Below are positions 54,285 to 63,757 of a stretch of 64,000 nucleotides of DNA, piece by piece (position 1 is the stretch's first letter; each line of letters opens with the position of its first letter). The DNA lies in the NCBI RefSeq assembly GCF_042788235.1, contig NZ_JBHZOL010000065.1, positions 1-64,000 on the forward strand, in the 5' to 3' direction. Source of the stretch: Sphaerothrix epifaneia (GTDB taxonomy: Bacteria; Cyanobacteriota; Cyanobacteriia; Phormidesmidales; Phormidesmidaceae). A program made the translations under genes and the position numbers. Below the pieces are notes generated by a model that was given only the letters and a program-made list of their open reading frames with translations, was not told the DNA's origin and made no database searches.

Positions 54285-54554
54285 CGAATTCAGGTGCCCC
54301 TCCGCATTTTTGCCCATCAAGTCTTTGCCTCAAGTCGGCTGAATGCAAAAGGATGATGAAGAAGGTCAAAAAACAACTTTGAAAAGGCTAAGGGTTCGAT
54401 TAGATTTAAGCTAGCAACCATGCCTAGCAAATTCCACAATTTTCTTTGGCATAATAGGTGCAGGAATCTGGTGCCTGAGAGATTATGATTGGCCTAGCCT
54501 TTATTAGGGGATGTGAGAGTGGATTATTGATCCTATAGCCCTCTCCAACAGTCG
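54285..54554. other. Upstream region of the FHA-cyclase gene
   Basis: There are 270 bases with no gene. A CATAAT box at about 54449-54454 and an AT-rich area could be a promoter; no stronger element is visible. A tRNA-like GGGTTCGATT was checked and rejected. Confidence 0.35.
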
Positions 54555-55571
54555 ATGAATAGTTCCAAGCCTGTGGTGACTACACAACCTGGTCCCTATC
54601 TGGTATTACAAACCGAGTCAGGTAGTCGTCACCTGTCTTTGATTGGGAGTAATTGCTGGACAATTGGGCGCAGTGATGACAACAACTTTGTTTTGCCCGA
54701 TCGCTGGATTTCCCGTAATCACGCCATGCTGCAATGCATGGAAACGGGAGAATTTTATCTCATTGATTTGGGCAGCCGGAATGGTTCATTTGTCAACGGT
54801 CGTCGCGTTAGCGTTCCGGTGACGCTTCATAATGGTGATGCGCTTACCTTTGGACAGACAGAACTGAAATTTTACTGCCCCGCAATTGAGCCGCAAACTA
54901 ATTCTGGCATCAATAGTTTAGACTCCCAAGACTTCACGGCCACCGCCACGCTGCACGTTCGCCGCCTCATTTCAGTCATGGTCGTTGATATTCGCGACTT
55001 TACGATCATGACCCGTCAACTTGACGAGAAAGTGCTTTCAGAAGTGATTGGCACTTGGTTTCGCTGTGCTGGCGAGATTATTGGAGAGTATGGTAGCTGG
55101 GTTGATAAGTATATCGGCGACGCCGTGATGGCGGTTTGGATTCATGGTACGCAAGGGGTTGATTCAGAAGAAATGCTGCAAATCGCCCGAGCCATCAGTG
55201 CGCTTCACAAAATGACCAGCCATTTACATGAGCGCTATCCGCTGCCTTTTCCCATTCGTATCGGTGCAGGCTTAAATACGGGCTATGCCATGGTAGGCAA
55301 TACGGGGACTGGTGCAAGACCAGACTATACCGCTTTAGGGGATACCGTTAACGCGGCTTTTCGCTTTGAATCTTCTACTAAGCAGCTAGGGTTAGATATT
55401 GCTTTAGGCGAAACAACTTACGAATATTTGACTGCGATCGGCGCTAATGAGCAAATCTTTAAACGCTACACGGTCAACATGAAAGGCTATGACGATCCAA
55501 TCCAAACCCATGCTGGTACTTTCTCAGATTTAGACAGATTTTTAAATCTGCACAGCAAGGCTTTTTCGTAA
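54555..55571 (+). CDS. FHA-domain class III adenylate/guanylate cyclase
   Basis: The N-terminal FHA domain (about 15-105) has TIGRSDDNNFVLPDRWISRNHAML and DLGSRNGSFVNGRRV, which bind phosphothreonine. The cyclase domain from about 130 has VVDIRDFT (metal Asp), WVDKYIGDAVMAVW and TALGDTVNAAFRFE (TxxGDxVNxAxR). It produces cAMP or cGMP; substrate preference is unclear. No membrane or HAMP segment is present, so it is cytosolic and probably recruited by a phosphorylated partner. Confidence 0.9.
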   Translation: MNSSKPVVTTQPGPYLVLQTESGSRHLSLIGSNCWTIGRSDDNNFVLPDRWISRNHAMLQCMETGEFYLIDLGSRNGSFVNGRRVSVPVTLHNGDALTFGQTELKFYCPAIEPQTNSGINSLDSQDFTATATLHVRRLISVMVVDIRDFTIMTRQLDEKVLSEVIGTWFRCAGEIIGEYGSWVDKYIGDAVMAVWIHGTQGVDSEEMLQIARAISALHKMTSHLHERYPLPFPIRIGAGLNTGYAMVGNTGTGARPDYTALGDTVNAAFRFESSTKQLGLDIALGETTYEYLTAIGANEQIFKRYTVNMKGYDDPIQTHAGTFSDLDRFLNLHSKAFS

Positions 55572-55719
55572 GTTAGCTGTACGTCAGAAAACCAGTATCT
55601 GCAGGTGTTAGAACTTTAGCTCTCTTGGAATGGGATCTCATCTGGGACAGCGAAAATGGTAGTCTCTAATAGATGCTGTGTATAGATCTTCGTTTAATGT
55701 GACGAGGGAGATTGTTTAG

Positions 55720-56148
55720 ATGAAACGATTATTAGGCGTGCTGGTAGCACTGGGTATTTTGGTAAGTGGCTGGGTTGGGCTAGGTGCGACTCAAGCAGCA
55801 ATAGCTGCTGACTTTAATGGGACAGCCTTTCGTTCAGCACCGTTGTTAGCGGCAGACTTTCGGAATGCGGTTGATGACAAGCTAAGAACTGAGTACGGCT
55901 CCAAAACTGACCTCAACAATGCTAACATCACGGCATTTACCAAATATCCGGGTCTGTATCCCACAATCGCCCGTAAAATTTTGGCAAATGCGCCCTTTGA
56001 TTCCGTTGAAGATGTTCTAAAAATGCCAGGGCTGAGCGATCGCGAAGTTGAGCGTCTGAAAGCTAATTTAGACAACTTTACCGTAACGCCGCCTGATCCA
56101 GCACTGGTAGAAGGTGCCGATCGCTTTAACAACGGCGTTTATAAGTAA
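55720..56148 (+). CDS. psbU: Photosystem II extrinsic protein PsbU (12 kDa)
   Basis: A cleavable signal for the thylakoid lumen (residues 1-30) is followed by the DDKLRTEYGSKTDLNNANITAFTKYPGLYPTIARKIL segment and EDVLKMPGLSDREVERLKANLDNFTVTPPD, typical of PsbU. PsbU stabilises the oxygen-evolving complex on the lumen side. A GAGGGAG sits ten bases before the ATG. It is monocistronic, in front of nadB. Confidence 0.95.
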   Translation: MKRLLGVLVALGILVSGWVGLGATQAAIAADFNGTAFRSAPLLAADFRNAVDDKLRTEYGSKTDLNNANITAFTKYPGLYPTIARKILANAPFDSVEDVLKMPGLSDREVERLKANLDNFTVTPPDPALVEGADRFNNGVYK

Positions 56149-56264
56149 AGAAACTTGAGTGAGGCTGTGTCAGTCTCCAGAATCTCAAATTAGATCGCTC
56201 TTTATGGAGTAGCTTAAGTCAAAGGCACCCTGCTGACTAGATCTACCCTAAGGAGCGTTTTTCT

Positions 56265-57947
56265 TTGAGCCACGATTTTTCTGATTTGCTGTGTACAGAC
56301 ACGTTTGATGTGCTGGTAGTCGGTGGTGGCGCAGCCGGCCTCTATGCCGCTCTTTGTTTACCTGCTCACCTTAAAGTGGGGTTAATCACTAAAGATACAC
56401 TCACGCTTTCAGCCAGCGATTGGGCCCAAGGCGGAATTGCAGCGGCGATCGCTCCAGAAGATTCGCCCACGCTACACGTTCAAGATACGCTGCGGGCCGG
56501 AGCCGGATTATGTGATCTGGCAGCCGTTAACCGACTGGTTGAAGACGCCGCTGACTGCATCCAAGCGCTCCTGCAAATGGGAGTTGCTTTTGATATGAAA
56601 GATGGCCACCCGGCCTTGACGCTAGAAGCGGCTCATTCTCGCCGTCGAGTCCTGCATGCCGCCGATACAACCGGACGAGCAGTCGTAGCCACCTTAGCCG
56701 ATCAGGTACTCAAACGCCCCAATATTCAGGTCTTTTCAAAAACCTTTGTGCTGGATTTGTGGGTAGAAGCGGGTTCCTGCCGAGGGGTCAGCCTGCTCTT
56801 GGCAGAGCAGGTTTGCTGGCTTGCGGCCAAAGCCGTCATTCTGGCGACAGGCGGTGGTGGACAAGTTTTCGCTCAAACCACCAATCCTTCAGCCAGCACT
56901 GGCGACGGTGTAGCAATGGCATGGCGAGCAGGTGCCCTACTGCGCGACCTAGAGTTTGTTCAATTTCATCCAACGGCTTTAACTAAAGCTGAAGCTCCCC
57001 GGTTTTTAATTAGCGAGGCTGTACGGGGGGAAGGAGCCTACTTGGTCGATCGTATGGGGCACCGATTTACTTTTGACTATCATCCCAAAGGCGAGTTGGC
57101 TCCCCGTGACGTAGTCAGCCGCGCTATTTTTGAACATTTACAGAAAACAGAAGCAGAGCCATCTCAAGGCGTCGTTTGGCTAGATTTGCGCCCCATTGAG
57201 GCCGATCGCATTCGCTATCGCTTTCCCAATATTATTCAGGTCTGCCAGCAGTGGGGGATTGATGTTTTTCATCAATCTATCCCGGTTTCGCCAGCCGCCC
57301 ACTATTGGATGGGGGGCATTTTTACTGATCTTGCCAGCCACACAACTTTGCCAGGACTTTATGCCGTTGGCGAAAACGCCAGTACAGGCGTGCATGGAGC
57401 CAATCGGTTAGCCAGTAATTCTCTGCTCGAGTGCTTAGTTTTTGGCGCTCAGCTTCGTTCGCTCACGCTGCTTGAACCTGAAAACCCGCTTCCAGCAACA
57501 AGCTACCGACCGTTGCCTGAGAACTGGCACTATCAAAGGGCACAGCTACACCAGTGGCGGCAAGCACTGGCAACGCTGATGTGGCAAAGTGCAGGCATCT
57601 CGCGAGAGCAAACAACTCTAAACCTAGCGATCGCTCAGGTTCAGCAATGGCGGCAACAACTACACCAGTTGGAAATTAGCAGCTTCATGGCGCAGCTACA
57701 ACCGGGGGAAAGGGTCAAACTCTCACTGGCAGCAGAGCAGTTTTTAAGAGAGTGGGGCGAACTTCACAATCTGCTTGATATTGCTGGGCTAATTCTTCGC
57801 AGTGCGGTTTTTCGTACCGAAAGTCGGGGCGGGCACTACCGCAGCGATTATCCCCAATCTTTGACCCGCTGGCAGGTGCATACACTCATTCAAGCCGATC
57901 GCTGCTGGCCGTCAGAACCCATCTCCACTAACGCGTCTATGGTTTAA
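56265..57947 (+). CDS. nadB: L-aspartate oxidase
   Basis: The FAD-binding motif VLVVGGGAAGLYAAL lies near the N-terminus, followed by SASDWAQGGIAAA, HEADER-type EAAHSRRRVLHAADTTGR and EFVQFHPTAL, then GANRLASNSLLECLVFG. This is NadB, the flavoenzyme that oxidises aspartate to iminoaspartate for quinolinate and NAD synthesis. The start is TTG 56265 with AAGGAG about eight bases upstream. NadA/NadC are not adjacent. Confidence 0.93.
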   Translation: MSHDFSDLLCTDTFDVLVVGGGAAGLYAALCLPAHLKVGLITKDTLTLSASDWAQGGIAAAIAPEDSPTLHVQDTLRAGAGLCDLAAVNRLVEDAADCIQALLQMGVAFDMKDGHPALTLEAAHSRRRVLHAADTTGRAVVATLADQVLKRPNIQVFSKTFVLDLWVEAGSCRGVSLLLAEQVCWLAAKAVILATGGGGQVFAQTTNPSASTGDGVAMAWRAGALLRDLEFVQFHPTALTKAEAPRFLISEAVRGEGAYLVDRMGHRFTFDYHPKGELAPRDVVSRAIFEHLQKTEAEPSQGVVWLDLRPIEADRIRYRFPNIIQVCQQWGIDVFHQSIPVSPAAHYWMGGIFTDLASHTTLPGLYAVGENASTGVHGANRLASNSLLECLVFGAQLRSLTLLEPENPLPATSYRPLPENWHYQRAQLHQWRQALATLMWQSAGISREQTTLNLAIAQVQQWRQQLHQLEISSFMAQLQPGERVKLSLAAEQFLREWGELHNLLDIAGLILRSAVFRTESRGGHYRSDYPQSLTRWQVHTLIQADRCWPSEPISTNASMV

Positions 57948-58327
57948 GAAATCGCTGTGCTACCAGAGTAGGCCATTTAATGGCTGCAAGCTACTTATAG
58001 AAAACCTTTCGCGCTGCCTTTGGCTATAAAGGCCATTCAATAGATTGCAAATCTTTGAGCGGTTTGCCGAATGTTAAAGTGTCTGATTGAAGATAACCAG
58101 ACAGCAAATAAAAGATAGAGGTAAAAGCGATCGCATGCAGGAGTGTTGAAAAGCGCCAGCTATGAAGTTTTGCCATGAAGCCCGACCGATAGAGAAACCT
58201 ACTCTAGTTGTGTCATACCAAAGATAGATTTCCCGTGATCAGGCAAGGATAGAGGCGTAATCAAGATCACAAGCCACTCGCTGCTGGTGCTGATCTCACC
58301 CCTACCTCATCGCCCATTTAATTCAGC
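57948..58327. other. Intergenic region after nadB
   Basis: There are 380 bases without a gene. Two related segments begin with GGCCATT at 57971 and 58031, 60 bases apart (consensus GGCCATTYAATRGMTTGCAA). Between them, TTATAG and CTATAA flank a GC-rich segment and can pair as a hairpin that may end the nadB transcript. Confidence 0.45.
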
Positions 58328-59251
58328 TTAGTTTTTGAAATCACGTGGCCCTTCATAACCAGAAACATCCGCTAGCGTTTCCAAGCGCTGCGTGCCCGAA
58401 TAAAATTCACCGTTTACTTCCCAGGTGGGAAATCCTTGAATCTGATCACTAGCCTGACAAAGTGCTGTTTGAGCATTGGCTCCCTGGGGATCACACTCTA
58501 TATAAGGAATTGCTTGGGCAGCTTCCTGACCAAAGAGTTGCTTTTGATCATGGCAGTGCGGACACCACCAAGCGCCATACATCTTTGCTCCCACCGCAGC
58601 CAAGTGATCTGCCAGCGCTATTTCTGCCACCCCAGAAGTGGTTGTAATAGCAGGGCCAACTTCACCTGCCGCAGCGGTCTGGGAATTTCCACCGCCATTG
58701 ACAGGCGCATAAACTCCCAGCGTGCCGACCAAAGCAACAACCGCTACAATCAACCCCGTAAACATAATCTGGCCTGTGTCTTCCCAGCGGTGGCCAAGTA
58801 GGGTCAGCCCCAGCATTAACACAGTAAAGGTGGCTGATGTCAGGCAGTACAAGCACAAAGCCTTAATTTCAAAAGCCAGCAGATACATCAAGTAGCCGCT
58901 AAACACCACCATGCTGACCGATCCCACCAAGAGTAACAGCCGGGTCCAATCATGGACTTTTTGCCGTAGCTCTTTGTGAGTTTCGGGGTTGATTAGCAAA
59001 GGCGCGATCGCCAGAACCGCCATTGAGAGATAGGCGAGAAAGCCAAAGAGCGTTAGAGGTAAGCCAAAAATCTCGGCGTAAGGGCTAGACAATACGCGAT
59101 CGCACCCCTCAGTCGGGCAAGCAGCTTCGCCCCCCATAAATTTAACAACGGTCAAATAAGCGGTTCCAGTCGCTCCAATGGCTGCGATTGTGGCGATTAG
59201 CGGTCTTGCCCAGCGATGTATCCAGCGATCTTCTTGACGGCGGCGTCTCAT
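58328..59251 (-). CDS. VKOR-thioredoxin fusion (LTO1-type)
   Basis: The membrane VKOR domain has C45 and C50 in the loop and the C133-LY-C136 active site after several helices. A C-terminal soluble domain has W-C230-PH-C233, a thioredoxin-like CxxC. The fusion passes electrons from lumenal/periplasmic disulfides to quinone and supports disulfide formation, known in cyanobacteria and plant LTO1. It has an ATG start and lies downstream of btpA on the same strand. Confidence 0.92.
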   Translation of the reverse strand: MRRRRQEDRWIHRWARPLIATIAAIGATGTAYLTVVKFMGGEAACPTEGCDRVLSSPYAEIFGLPLTLFGFLAYLSMAVLAIAPLLINPETHKELRQKVHDWTRLLLLVGSVSMVVFSGYLMYLLAFEIKALCLYCLTSATFTVLMLGLTLLGHRWEDTGQIMFTGLIVAVVALVGTLGVYAPVNGGGNSQTAAAGEVGPAITTTSGVAEIALADHLAAVGAKMYGAWWCPHCHDQKQLFGQEAAQAIPYIECDPQGANAQTALCQASDQIQGFPTWEVNGEFYSGTQRLETLADVSGYEGPRDFKN

Positions 59252-59418
59252 ATCAAGTTACCCAATAAATTCTCTAGCGTCTTGTTGCTCAGCATAAGGG
59301 TCAGTGGCTTTAGTTTGTTCACACCCAGGCTGGCAGACAAACCTAAAACCAAATTGTTAACCTAGCACTCCGCATCAACTGCTTCTATTTTGCCCTAGAC
59401 AGTCTAAGCTGCCAAAGC

Positions 59419-59442
59419 GATCAGCCCAAAAATAGGCTGATC
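59419..59442 (-). terminator. Hairpin downstream of btpA
   Basis: GATCAGCC (59419-59426) pairs perfectly with GGCTGATC (59435-59442) around an eight-base loop, about 50 bases after the btpA stop on the minus strand. It may separate btpA from the VKOR gene. A U tract is weak. Confidence 0.5.
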
Positions 59443-59490
59443 AAATCTGAAAACCCTATCAGCTTTGCTCGGCTCGAACTGCATCAGCGC

Positions 59491-60345
59491 TTAACGTTCA
59501 GACGCAATTGGCAAGGCTGACATCGTACTTGTCTCTTGCTTCATGGCAATGCTACGGTGAGTAGCCTCAACAAATTGGCTGACTCGGATGGGATCGATGG
59601 GCTGATCGATCAGGCCATGGCGCTTCAGTGAGCTTGAGACAATAACCCCATCAGCCGCCTGCATCAACTTGGGGATATTTTCCCAGTTGGCACCGCTGCC
59701 AATAAACACAGGGGTTTCGCCAGCCGCAGCTTTAGCTAGCTCTAAATCTGCCAAGCTAGGTGGGCTACCTGTTGCCCAACCAGACAAAATAACGCCATCT
59801 GCCAAACCCCGTTCAATCGTTTCTTGTACCGCTGTTGTTAGATTGGGTGAACCCAGCGGACGAGCATGCTTGACCAGCACATCGGCCAAAATCTTGACAT
59901 CGCTGCCCAGTTCTCGCCGATAGCGCATGAGCTGATGGGCCTGTCCTTCAATCAATCCTTGGTCGGTCGCCATTACCCCAGTCAAAACATTGACTCGAAT
60001 AAAAGCTGCTTTTACACAGGTGGCGATCGCTAAAGCACTGCGAGCATCATTGCGCAGCACATTGATCCCAATTGGCAACGCCACAATTTGCATCAGGCGT
60101 TGCACAATCAAACTCATAGCACTGACAACGGCTGGATCGACTTGATCCTTAGTGAAAGGAGCATCAAAAAAGTTTTCGATCACCAGGCCATCAACGCCGC
60201 CTGAAGCAAAGGCCGTTGCCTCTTGCTCAGCACGAGCCATAACCGCCTGAAAATTTCCCTGCCAGCGAGCAGAGGTTGGCAGCGGCAAAAGGTGAACGAC
60301 GCCAATGATGGGGTTTGGGGTATTGAAAATCTGAATTAAGTCCAC
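59491..60345 (-). CDS. btpA: BtpA family photosystem I biogenesis protein
   Basis: The TIM-barrel-like protein has IFNTPNPIIGVVHLLPLPTSARW, GVDGLVIENFFDAPF, VRVNVLTGVMATDQGLIEGQAH, KILADVLVKHARPL and VFIGSGANWENI. This is BtpA, which in Synechocystis is needed for photosystem I accumulation and has a fold related to nucleotide/sugar enzymes. I start at GTG 60345 (VDLIQIFNTP); the frame is open to TTG 60399, which adds 18 atypical residues. Confidence 0.9.
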   Translation of the reverse strand: MDLIQIFNTPNPIIGVVHLLPLPTSARWQGNFQAVMARAEQEATAFASGGVDGLVIENFFDAPFTKDQVDPAVVSAMSLIVQRLMQIVALPIGINVLRNDARSALAIATCVKAAFIRVNVLTGVMATDQGLIEGQAHQLMRYRRELGSDVKILADVLVKHARPLGSPNLTTAVQETIERGLADGVILSGWATGSPPSLADLELAKAAAGETPVFIGSGANWENIPKLMQAADGVIVSSSLKRHGLIDQPIDPIRVSQFVEATHRSIAMKQETSTMSALPIASER

Positions 60346-60399
60346 TGGTGGCTTGTTCTCGGACTTGGCACTTGCTAAACATACGAGTGAGAAAGGCAA

Positions 60400-60754
60400 A
60401 CGTACCTTTCTCTCAATCTCAATTTACCTTAACAATGGTTAGTCTCTAAGTGTGAACCAATCGTTTGAATAGAGACAACCCCGCTGTATACCCCACCCTG
60501 AGAAAATGTCTGCTCTACAAAATGTTTAGATATGTTATGATGAGGCATCAAGGCTGGATAGTTTCGCCTCCTAAATTCACGAAGTAGTCTTACTTCAAGG
60601 CAAACAGGCGTCGGTAGACGTTGCCAAGTTTTATCAGGTGTCGAACTACACTTCTGCAAGGCGCTATCCGCTTCTAAGCCCTAGACTGCTCTAAGATTTT
60701 GTTCAGATTTGGGCGGTTTAAGGCAGCGCTGGGATCAGGAATTCGATTACTGTA
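60400..60754. other. btpA/rimO divergent intergenic region
   Basis: There are 355 bases without a supported gene. TATGTTATGAT near 60532-60542 resembles a -10 element for rimO. A 76-codon leftward frame looks spurious. No tRNA is visible. Confidence 0.4.
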
Positions 60755-60766
60755 TTGGTTCTGTAT

Positions 60767-62083
60767 ATGGGTCATAAGCCGACGATTGCGGTTGCTCACT
60801 TGGGCTGTGAAAAAAATCGAGTAGATACCGAACACATGCTGGGCTTGTTGGTCAAGGCTGGCTATGGGGTAGACTCCAACGAAGACTTAGCCGATTACGT
60901 CATAGTTAACACTTGCAGCTTTATCGAGTCTGCGCGAGAAGAGTCTGTACGAACGTTGGTAGAACTGGCAGAAGCTGACAAAAAGATCGTTATTACGGGT
61001 TGTCTGGCTCAGCACTTCAAAGATGACTTATTAGGAGAATTGCCCGAAGCGATCGCTCTTGTTGGTACGGGCGATTATCATCGAATTGTTGAAGTAATAG
61101 AACGCGCAGAAGCCGGAGAACGCGTTAAGCTGGTTTCTGCTGAACCCACCTACATTGCAGATGAAACCGTACCACGCTACCGCACAACCTCAGAGGGCGT
61201 TGCTTACGTGCGTGTGGCAGAAGGCTGCAACTACCGCTGTGCTTTTTGCATTATTCCCCATTTGCGCGGGGATCAGCGATCGCGCCCGATCGAGTCTATC
61301 GTGGCTGAAGCTGAGCAGCTAGCGGCAGAAGGTGTACGAGAAATCATTTTGATTTCTCAGATCACAACTAACTACGGCGCAGATATTTACGGTGAACCCA
61401 AGCTAGCTGAGTTGCTGCGGGCTCTAGGCCAAGTCGATGTGCCCTGGATCAGGATGCACTATGCCTATCCAACCGGCCTAACGCCAGCCGTGATCGCCGC
61501 TATTCAAGAAACGCCTAATGTTTTGCCTTATCTAGACTTGCCACTACAGCATTCTCATCCAGATGTGCTGCGGGCAATGAACCGTCCCTGGCAAGGACGC
61601 GTTAACGATGGCATTATTGAGCGGATCAAAACAGCCCTGCCCGATGCAGTGATGCGAACCACGTTTATCGTTGGTTTTCCGGGTGAAACTGAAGCACATT
61701 TTCAGCATCTACTTCAGTTTGTTCAGCGTCATCAGTTCGATCACGTCGGTGTGTTTACCTTCTCGGCTGAAGTGGGCACACCTGCTTATGCCTTGCCTGA
61801 TCCCGTGCCGTCAAGGGTGATGGATGAGCGACGCCAGCAGATTATGCTGGCTCAGCAAGAAATCTCGTTCCAACGTAATCAAGCAGAAATTGGCAAGACT
61901 GTTGATGTTCTAGTTGAGCAAGAAAATCCCACGACGGGTGAGCTTATCGGCCGATCGGCCCGCTTTGCTCCTGATGTGGACGGTTTGGTGTATGTCAAAG
62001 GCGAAGCCGCACTAGGGCAGCTGACGTCTGTGGCAATTCAAGCAGCCGATACTTACGACTTGTTTGGCTCCGTCGTCCCCTAA
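60767..62083 (+). CDS. rimO: Ribosomal protein S12 methylthiotransferase RimO
   Basis: The N-terminal UPF0004 domain has three cluster cysteines (in LGCEKNRVDTE, NTCSFIESA and TGCLAQ). The radical SAM motif is CNYRCAFC, with FCIIPHLRG. A C-terminal TRAM domain follows. LGCEKNRVD is the RimO rather than MiaB signature. It methylthiolates Asp of ribosomal protein S12. I prefer ATG 60767; the frame extends to TTG 60755. Confidence 0.94.
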   Translation: MGHKPTIAVAHLGCEKNRVDTEHMLGLLVKAGYGVDSNEDLADYVIVNTCSFIESAREESVRTLVELAEADKKIVITGCLAQHFKDDLLGELPEAIALVGTGDYHRIVEVIERAEAGERVKLVSAEPTYIADETVPRYRTTSEGVAYVRVAEGCNYRCAFCIIPHLRGDQRSRPIESIVAEAEQLAAEGVREIILISQITTNYGADIYGEPKLAELLRALGQVDVPWIRMHYAYPTGLTPAVIAAIQETPNVLPYLDLPLQHSHPDVLRAMNRPWQGRVNDGIIERIKTALPDAVMRTTFIVGFPGETEAHFQHLLQFVQRHQFDHVGVFTFSAEVGTPAYALPDPVPSRVMDERRQQIMLAQQEISFQRNQAEIGKTVDVLVEQENPTTGELIGRSARFAPDVDGLVYVKGEAALGQLTSVAIQAADTYDLFGSVVP

Positions 62084-62116
62084 TTCAAACGCTTTCGCTC
62101 TTTGTTACCGACTCAT

Positions 62117-62122
62117 AAGGAG
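62117..62122 (+). promoter_or_regulatory. Shine-Dalgarno for the DEAD-box helicase gene
   Basis: AAGGAG lies five bases before ATG 62128, the strongest ribosome-binding site in this part of the window, suggesting high translation. Confidence 0.65.
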
Positions 62123-62127
62123 ATTCA

Positions 62128-63540
62128 ATGACCCTTTCTTTTGCGAGCCTTGGGCTATCTGAAACACAAGTTCGTCAACTTGAGAAAATTGGGTTTACTG
62201 CACCCACTCCCATTCAAGCCCAAGCCATCCCGCATTTACTCGCTGGTCGCGACGTCGTCGGCCAAGCCCATACTGGCACGGGTAAAACGGCAGCTTTTTC
62301 ATTACCCATTTTGGAGCAAATCGATCCCAAAAATTCTGCGGTGCAGGCGCTGATCCTAACGCCTACCCGAGAGCTAGCCGTACAGGTTTGTCAGGCAATT
62401 CGTAATTTTAGCGAAGACCGTCGTGTTTATACCTTAGCTATTTATGGTGGCCAATCAATTGAGCGCCAGATTTCGCGCCTAGAGAAAGGTTGCCAAATTG
62501 TGGTAGGTACACCGGGTCGAGTTCTAGATCTGCTCCAGCGGGGATCGCTAAAACTCAATCAGCTCAACTGGCTGGTGCTGGATGAAGCTGACGAAATGCT
62601 CAACATGGGCTTTATCCAAGATGTAGAAAAAATTCTGAGTCAGGCTCCTTCCGAGCGACAAACAGCGTTTTTCTCTGCCACGATGGAAACAGCCGTGCGC
62701 GAGTTGGCAGCTAAGTTTCTGCGATCGCCTGTTACTGTCACCGTTGAGCAACCCAAAGCAGCTCCAACTCGAATTAACCAGGTGGCTTACGTTTTGCCCC
62801 GAGGTTGGAGTAAGTCACGAGCACTGCGCCCCATCTTAGAAATGGAAGATCCGGATTCTGCCATTATCTTTGTGCGCACTCGGCGGACAGCGGCTGAATT
62901 GACGCGGCAGCTACAGGCAGCAGGGCACAGCGTAGACGAATATCATGGCGATTTAACTCAATCTCAGCGTGAACGGCTGCTACTGCGGTTTCGTCAGCGG
63001 CAGGTGCGTTGGGTGGTCGCCACTGACATTGCGGCGCGGGGTCTGCATGTGGATGACCTGACCCACGTAATTAACTACGAATTGCCCGATAGCCCAGAAA
63101 ACTATGTACACCGCATTGGTCGAACTGGGCGAGCCGGCAAAGAAGGCGTTGCTATTTCTTTGATTCATCCTCTAGAAAAATACAAGCTCCGTCAGATCGA
63201 GCGGCACGTACGTCAAAAGCTGGAATTTGGCAAAATTCCGACGCGGGCAGAAATTGCGGCTCGGCATTTAGAAAAGTTGCAAACTCAGGTACAAGAAGCT
63301 ATCACTGGAGAGCGTATGGCCTCCTTCTTGCCAATCGTCTCTCAACTTAATGAAAGCTACGATCTGCGCACGATTGCCGCTGCTGCTTTGCAAATGGCTT
63401 ACGATCAAACCCGCCCAGCGTGGATGCGGGTAGACGCTCAGCCCGACCATCAAGAAGAATCTACTCCCGCTGCCCCCATCCGCAAAGGATCTAGTCGGCC
63501 TACGCGGAAGCAAGCTTCAGCTTCTCCGCACAAAGACTAA
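62128..63540 (+). CDS. DEAD-box RNA helicase
   Basis: All core motifs are present: a Q motif (GFTAPTPIQAQAIP), motif I AHTGTGKT, PTRELAVQ, GTPGR, DEAD at 152-155, SAT, IIFVRTRR, ATDIAARGLHVDD and HRIGRTGRAG. The short C-terminal extension is basic and ends in SPHKD. It resembles cyanobacterial CrhR, the redox- and cold-responsive helicase, but I cannot separate it from other DeaD/RhlE-like members. The repeat C and an inverted repeat follow it. Confidence 0.92.
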   Translation: MTLSFASLGLSETQVRQLEKIGFTAPTPIQAQAIPHLLAGRDVVGQAHTGTGKTAAFSLPILEQIDPKNSAVQALILTPTRELAVQVCQAIRNFSEDRRVYTLAIYGGQSIERQISRLEKGCQIVVGTPGRVLDLLQRGSLKLNQLNWLVLDEADEMLNMGFIQDVEKILSQAPSERQTAFFSATMETAVRELAAKFLRSPVTVTVEQPKAAPTRINQVAYVLPRGWSKSRALRPILEMEDPDSAIIFVRTRRTAAELTRQLQAAGHSVDEYHGDLTQSQRERLLLRFRQRQVRWVVATDIAARGLHVDDLTHVINYELPDSPENYVHRIGRTGRAGKEGVAISLIHPLEKYKLRQIERHVRQKLEFGKIPTRAEIAARHLEKLQTQVQEAITGERMASFLPIVSQLNESYDLRTIAAAALQMAYDQTRPAWMRVDAQPDHQEESTPAAPIRKGSSRPTRKQASASPHKD

Positions 63541-63545
63541 GTTAC

Positions 63546-63568
63546 GGCTAGGCAGTCGTTGCCTAGCC
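63546..63568 (+). terminator. Hairpin after the helicase gene
   Basis: GGCTAGGC (63546-63553) pairs perfectly with GCCTAGCC (63561-63568) around a seven-base loop, six bases after the stop. No T run follows; it abuts repeat C. Confidence 0.6.
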
Positions 63569-63636
63569 CAAAGCAAAAGGAAAGCTTTTCTGTTGGGGTT
63601 TGCAGCTATTCGGAGGTTCAACGCTTGTAGCTACAG
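63569..63636 (+). repeat. Dispersed intergenic repeat, copy C
   Basis: This shorter copy keeps AAAAGGAAAGCTTTTCTG, TTGCAGCTATT, TTCAACGCTTG and GTAGCTACAG, in the order seen in copies A, B and D. It lacks about ten bases from the left part. It starts immediately after the helicase hairpin. Confidence 0.6.
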
Positions 63637-63757
63637 CGATCGCTTGTAGACAGTTCTTCGCATTACCTCAAACTCACCGCGCCGCTAGCTTCTTGTTTCT
63701 CAATCAGAAGCAGCGGTGCGAATACAAAGAGGTGATTAAGCTGTGTATGCTCCACTA

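Noticed and set aside
54384..54424. tRNA-like GGGTTCGATT followed by CCA
   Set aside because: The flanking bases do not form a T-arm stem, and no anticodon or acceptor stem could be paired.
60429..60659. 76-codon leftward frame in the btpA/rimO gap
   Set aside because: No ribosome-binding site or family motif; the region is better read as promoter DNA.
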